A stretch of DNA of 64,000 bases from Amoeboaphelidium protococcarum (taxonomy: Eukaryota > Aphelidiomycota > Aphelidea): positions 1-64,000 of the forward strand of contig JALECJ010000004.1 of assembly GCA_023515745.1 (NCBI GenBank), in the 5' to 3' direction. The notes beneath the pieces are model-generated. The model was not told where the DNA came from and did no database searches. It saw only the letters and a program-made list of their open reading frames with translations. Of this stretch, positions 59,920-64,000 are shown in pieces. The position numbers and the translations under genes were made by a program. The number at the start of each line of letters is the position of its first letter. Within the stretch, counting starts at the first letter, position 1.

Positions 59920-61191
59920 TCAATTTCCTTTTAAGGCTGCTTTTAGATCCGACTCCAACTAGGCCAAGTCCTGAGTTCCAACACGAGCGATAGGCTTACC
60001 GAAATACTTGGCAATCTCCTCGTTGACGCGCGCGCTCTGCTCATCGTACACAAAGTTGATTGATATTCCGCGACGACCGAAACGGCCAGTTCGCCCGATT
60101 CTGTGCAAATACGTTTCAAAGTCTGGACGACCGCGTCCGTCAGTCGGCAGATCATAATTAATGACCAGAGTAACGTCCAGAATGTCAATACCACGAGCCA
60201 TCACGTTCGTTGTGATCAGCACCTTCGTCTGTCCAGTGCGATACATATTAAAAATGCGATCACGATCCGCAGCGTCTAGTTTTCCGTGTAGAACAGTAAT
60301 CTGGTGGCCATCTTGAGCCATTTTTGCAGCAATCTGATCAGCAGTGTCACGTCTTCCACAGAAAATAATAGATTGACCAATGTTGCACAATCCATAGATA
60401 TCACACAATACCTGATATCTATGATTAGAATTCTAACACTCCAAGTACAGCTGACGAATGGCATCAACAGAAAGCTCTTCCCTCTTCAATTGGATCATGT
60501 TGGCATTCGGTACAACACGTTCAGCAAATCTTCTCACATCATCCCGATAAGTTGCACTGAACAATACGACTTGAGTGCTAGGAGGTAGGAATCTCTACAC
60601 TCTAATAGTCTGGTCTCCCATGCCTTATTTATCCAACATTTCATCAGCCTCATCGATAATAAACACTTAAATAGCATCTGCTTGAATAATCCTCTTGCGC
60701 AGCAAATCCTACAGCGTTCCTGGAGTGCCCACAACAATGTGGTCATTCACTGTCTAGCCAGGAGTAATAGAGTCTTTAGTGGCAAGAATGCTAGAGATCT
60801 GGGTAAATTAAGACATCGCTTTGACTACACTCAGAATCTAATTGGCCAGCTCTCTTGTTGGCGCCAATATAATTCCCTGCGCCTTTTGCACTGAGGGATT
60901 AACTCTACACAGCAATGCCAATGTAAACGCAGCAGTCTTACCAGTTCCACTCTATGACTAACCAATAAAATTTCTAAAAGGAGTAGTCAGCAATAAAGGC
61001 AAAGCCTTTTCCTAAATCTTACTCGGCTTCTAGTAACCCATAGCATATAATCCTTTCAGCAAGGGAGGTGGCAGATTCATGGATTCAAATGTGCTGGCAC
61101 TGAGCAAATGTTGAGTGGGGTCTGCAAGCTTGACTTGTACCTCCTCGGTAGGAACCTCCAATAAATCTTTGACTTTCTCTGGTTGATCCAT
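59920..61191 (-). CDS. DBP5: DEAD-box ATPase DBP5 (DDX19)
   Basis: 423 residues. All DEAD-box motifs are seen: the Q motif PSKIQEKAL with its Gln as TAG, Walker [78 protein letters not shown] and [13 protein letters not shown]. Block [14 protein letters not shown] and the MLDKQGMGDQ element are specific for DBP5/DDX19, which remodels mRNPs at the cytoplasmic face of the nuclear pore with Gle1. The Gln of DKQG is TAA (60625). It ends at TGA and lies downstream of the tRNA gene. Confidence 0.96.
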
Positions 61192-61411
61192 AGCGTCACT
61201 CTCGTGATACTAAGCAGAAGGCTTAAACGGGGGTGCACTCATAATTTAACTTTTTCGAATACGTTTTCACGATTTGTTAAGAAGGAACGAAAAAGAAGAC
61301 CAGAAAGTAGTGTCTTTAGGCGAGCTTCTCTTCGAATGAGTTCGCGTGGCACCGTTAGTCACACTAAGTCCAACTGCCGGAAGAATGTACATCTATGCAG
61401 TCAAAAATGTA

Positions 61412-61492
61412 TGCGTTCTGTGAGACTCGAACTCACGCCCCCGAAGGGAATGCCGCCTAAAGACAACTGTATGGCCGCTAACAGAAGAACGC
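61412..61492 (-). tRNA. tRNA-Leu (anticodon UAG)
   Basis: 81 nt on the minus strand. The 7-bp acceptor stem pairs GCGTTCT with AGAACGC, discriminator A. The D arm carries A14, G15, the GG pair and A21. The anticodon loop is TTTAGGC, giving UAG, which decodes CUA. The long variable arm TCCCTTCGGGGGC identifies class II, and the T arm is a perfect GTGAG-TTCGAGT-CTCAC. T5 follows seven bases after the end as a Pol III terminator. One mismatch (27-43) sits in the anticodon stem. It reads Leu codons, not the reassigned UAG. Confidence 0.92.
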
Positions 61493-61670
61493 GCACAATG
61501 GTCGATTTGTTAGCACACGCGTCGATCAAGTATCAACAGAAGACTCTATGGGGCTTAGATGATCAACATTGTTTCAAGTGCGCGCCTCTTTCATCAATTA
61601 GATCTCGAATAGGCAAGTATCTGCAGTATATATGCGCGCCTCTTTTGGACCTTGATTCTTCCACTTAACG

Positions 61671-61811
61671 TGTTAATAGAGTATTTATCTTATTAACATA
61701 TTTTATCTTCCCGTATTTCTGTTAGTGTCTCTGCTTGACTCCTAGTCCTTGTATATAACTTCCTGTCTGTTCCTATTGTGTATATAATCTGTCCTAAGTT
61801 AAAACTTAACA
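61671..61811 (+). repeat. Candidate 5' LTR
   Basis: A 141-bp stretch bounded by inverted TGTTAA/TTAACA ends, immediately upstream of gag. It contains TATATAAC and TATATAAT promoter-like stretches. It cannot be confirmed without the second LTR. Confidence 0.4.
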
Positions 61812-61823
61812 CGTTCTGATATT

Positions 61824-62783
61824 ATGAGTGGTTCTGGTTCCTAAACTCCTGCCGTTGATGTTAATCAGTTGATGTTGATTAATCAACAACTCCAGTAACA
61901 GATACAATATTTATCTGATTAAATGCAATAATTGTAATTGCATGTTGCTTAGACCGCTGTGCCGCCTGCTATACCTCTGGTCGCCCCGACTTCATAGAAG
62001 AAGCAAATAATATATCCTGAAAAGTTTGATGGATCTGTGTCGGAGTTCCGTTCGTTTGTAAATTAGTGTTAACTCATGTTTGAGTTACATCCGGACGCCT
62101 TTGCCACCGACGACATTAAGATTAAGACTGTTGGATCGCTTCTGACTAAGAAAGCCAGCAAGTACTACGACCCTATTATTGAGAATCCCTCTCAGTATAA
62201 AGAAGAGTTGAAGTCCTTTGACACCTTCATCGCGTGTTTCAAGGAGTGGTTGTGTCCAGCTAGCCAAAGAGACTGCGATGAGAAAGCTCTGAGAAGACTA
62301 AAGTAAGGCTCAATGACGGTTTCCGCCTATGCGGCAGAGTTTAGATTCCTGTCGTCTGGAATAGGGTGGAATGTTATCTCGCTGAAGTCCGAATTTAAAG
62401 AAGGACTTAACAATGATGTACGCATAATGATGTTGTCCTCTGATGAGCCTAGTACACTAAGTGATCTGGTGAAACTTGCAATCCGTTGTGGTGAACGAGT
62501 TGCTGACATGAAAGCTTTAAGCGGTGGTAGTAACTACTCTAAGAAGTTGTATTCATCTGTCAGGTCTTCCTCCACTTAGTCGGCCTCTGCTCCTACCAAT
62601 TCGTCTGCCTCTACTCCTGGCCCTCCTAATCCAGATAATATGGATATTGATCAAGTTAAGCGTGGGCCGTTGTCCGCAGAGGAGCGTCAGCGTCGTTTGT
62701 CTTAGAGACTGTGTCTATATTGTGGTGGCTCTGGTCATATCAAGGCTAATTGCTCGCTATTGAATACTCGTACTTAAGGATGA
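61824..62783 (+). CDS. Retrotransposon Gag
   Basis: 319 residues to a TGA at 62781. A Gln-rich start (many TAA/TAG) is followed by the retrotransposon gag core (PEKFDGSVSEFRSFV, KEWLCPASQRDCDEKALRRL) and a zinc knuckle CLYCGGSGHIKANC near the end. Gag packages the element RNA. The terminal context is TGA-CTA, and pol continues in the same frame. Confidence 0.88.
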
Positions 62784-64000
62784 CTAACTGAGAAATATAT
62801 TTTAAGTCTGAATTATGAGGTCTCTACTAAAATGATCCTTCCCACAGTCTTAAAATATGGAGCTAAAGAAATTTCTGTCCCTATGCTTTTAGATTCAGGC
62901 GCTGATAGTTGCTTTTTAGATGAAAGTTTAGTGGCCGAGTTCGAAATTCCTGTAGTGAAATGCAAGCGTAAAGTCTGTGTATCCTTTGCTGATGGTGACC
63001 GTAATACTAAGACCTTTATTACTCATCAAACTGTTCCGCTGTAAATGCATATAGCTAATCATATTGAGACGGTCACATTCTACGTTATAAAACTTGCTCA
63101 AAAGGGAATTATTGGTTTCTCATGGTTAAGAATGCATAATCCTGATATTGATTGGTCAGCTGTGACTGTAAAATTTGGTTCACAATACTGTTTGACTAAT
63201 TGCGTAACTTCGCCGGAGTTAATATCATTGTAGCCCGATTAAGTATCAGATCTCTAGTCCAGTTCTATTAGTGATCTTTCTGTCTCTGCTGATCATAAGT
63301 CTTTGCCTGTCTCCGACCATGTCTCTGTTTCTACTGTTGCTGATCATTAGTCTGTCTCTGTCTCCGACCATGTCTCTGTTTCTACTGCTGTTGATTATAA
63401 GTCTATCTCTGTCTCCGACCATGTCTCTGTTTCTACTGTTGTTGAGTCTGTTTCTGATTCTAACTCTGTCTCTGTCTCCACTCCGTCTGCTCTTTTGACT
63501 AAGTCCACTGCTGTTGATGCTTCCGAGTCTGTGTCCGACTCCATCTCCACTCCGCCTCTTGTATGCATTAATGCCACGGTATTAGACATGTATCAGAAGG
63601 ATGAAGAGAATACTATCATTCCAGGATTTGTCTATGAGAATGAAGATGGAACTATAAATTATCATTGTCTATAAGATATTATTCAAGAGTAGATTTGTTT
63701 AATGAAAGATGATACTGGAGTAAGTAATCCTGTCTTGCCTGATCAGATAAGAGAGTTTGGCGATGTATTTATGAAGTAACAGCTGAACGAGCTTCCACCT
63801 CATCGTGAATAAGACTGCACTATAGATTTAGAGCCTGGGGCTAAACCTCCGGTTGGTAAGTTGTACAAACTGACTTAAGAAGAAGATGCTGTCATGCGCG
63901 ACTGGCTGTAGAAGAATGTGGATCGTGGATTTATTCGCAAGAGTTAATCACCATATGGTGCTCCCTGCTTCTTCGTCCGTAAGGCTGAGTGGACATAGGA
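62784..64000 (+). CDS. Retrotransposon Pol (protease and start of reverse transcriptase)
   Basis: In frame with Gag after the TGA and open to the window edge. The retropepsin active site LLDSGADSCFLDE is at about 62886. A Ser/Val-rich repeat linker (63255-63560) follows, then the Ty3/gypsy reverse transcriptase entry ELPPHREQDCTIDLEPGA and GFIRKSQSPYGAPCFFVRKA. TAA/TAG codons within these conserved blocks are Gln. No separate start codon is needed if the UGA is read through; the first ATG is at 62832, just before the protease. Confidence 0.88.
63309..63461 (+). repeat. Three 51-bp tandem repeats in Pol
   Basis: Three in-frame 51-bp units start at 63309, 63360 and 63411, each encoding a variant of VSDHVSVSTVxDxxSxSV. 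A partial, degenerate unit precedes them. They form a Ser/Val/Asp-rich linker between protease and reverse transcriptase. Confidence 0.85.

Larger units (their letters stand above)
61671..64000 (+). mobile_element. Ty3/gypsy-type LTR retrotransposon, truncated by window end
   Basis: Gag with a CCHC knuckle, an aspartic protease and the start of a reverse transcriptase lie in this order on the plus strand, the Metaviridae arrangement up to the window edge. A candidate 5' LTR of 141 bp (61671-61811) begins TGTTAA and ends TTAACA, but the 3' LTR is outside, so its limits are a guess. The element lies about 180 bp from the 5' end of the tRNA-Leu gene. The visible frame is intact except for one in-frame TGA between gag and pol. 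Confidence 0.85.

Noticed and set aside
1006-61191. Interpreting the many in-frame TAA/TAG as pseudogene lesions
   Set aside because: They fall at conserved Gln positions in unrelated essential genes, while TGA is absent from the same frames until the expected ends.
61183-61668. Plus-strand 161-codon open frame
   Set aside because: It runs antisense through the DBP5 start and through the whole tRNA-Leu gene, with no domain.
1-64000. CRISPR arrays, operons, ribosome-binding sites and bacterial insertion sequences
   Set aside because: None seen. Telomere, spliceosomal introns and class II tRNA with Pol III terminator mark the window as eukaryotic nuclear DNA.

Overview
This window is one end of a nuclear chromosome from a eukaryote with a non-standard code. 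It opens with a C-rich telomeric array. Every convincing gene is interrupted by TAA and TAG codons at positions where homologues have glutamine, and every gene ends at TGA. So UAA and UAG read as Gln and UGA is the only stop. Mitochondrial proteins (BCS1, a J-protein of the TIM14 type, NFS1 with a presequence) show an organism with real mitochondria. Introns are few, about 51-60 nt, with GTAAG at the 5' end and TAG at the 3' end. The fungal-style zinc-finger ending, the GPI-anchored Ser/Thr-rich type protein and the pseudouridine glycosidase-kinase fusion point towards fungi and their relatives. Aphelids (Amoeboaphelidium), reported to read UAR as Gln, are my best guess, but this is inference.

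Layout. 1-11,260: telomere, a secreted FG-GAP-type protein, a methyltransferase fused to a D-Ala-D-Ala ligase-like ATP-grasp enzyme, a long gene-poor stretch rich in simple repeats, and one decayed gene. 11,260-15,093: a complete hAT DNA transposon with 8-bp target duplication, near-perfect terminal inverted repeats and one intact 1172-codon ORF. That ORF joins an Ulp1/SENP-like cysteine peptidase domain to a TTF-finger hAT transposase. 15,100-61,200: dense, mostly intronless housekeeping genes on both strands: BCS1, DIM1, DCAF4-like, FIT family, ARM-PP2C fusion, C2H2 factor, quinone oxidoreductase, WD40-inositol 5-phosphatase, C2CD5, RRP40, a carotenoid-oxygenase-like protein, PS synthase, CEP120-like, RRP1, GAR1, an RRM protein, CCDC93, a METTL27-like methyltransferase, pseudouridine catabolic fusion, TIM14, RLP24, NFS1 and DBP5. 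61,400-64,000: a tRNA-Leu(UAG) gene followed by a Ty3/gypsy-type LTR retrotransposon that runs off the window.

Functional themes are ribosome biogenesis and RNA processing (RRP40, RRP1, GAR1, RLP24, DBP5, DIM1), mitochondrial biogenesis (BCS1, TIM14, NFS1) and membrane/lipid biology (PS synthase, FIT, inositol phosphatase, C2CD5, CCDC93). The most unusual items are the peptidase-transposase fusion, the gag-pol junction using an in-frame UGA-CUA, the mixed-unit telomere, and a carotenoid-oxygenase-like protein lacking most iron ligands.
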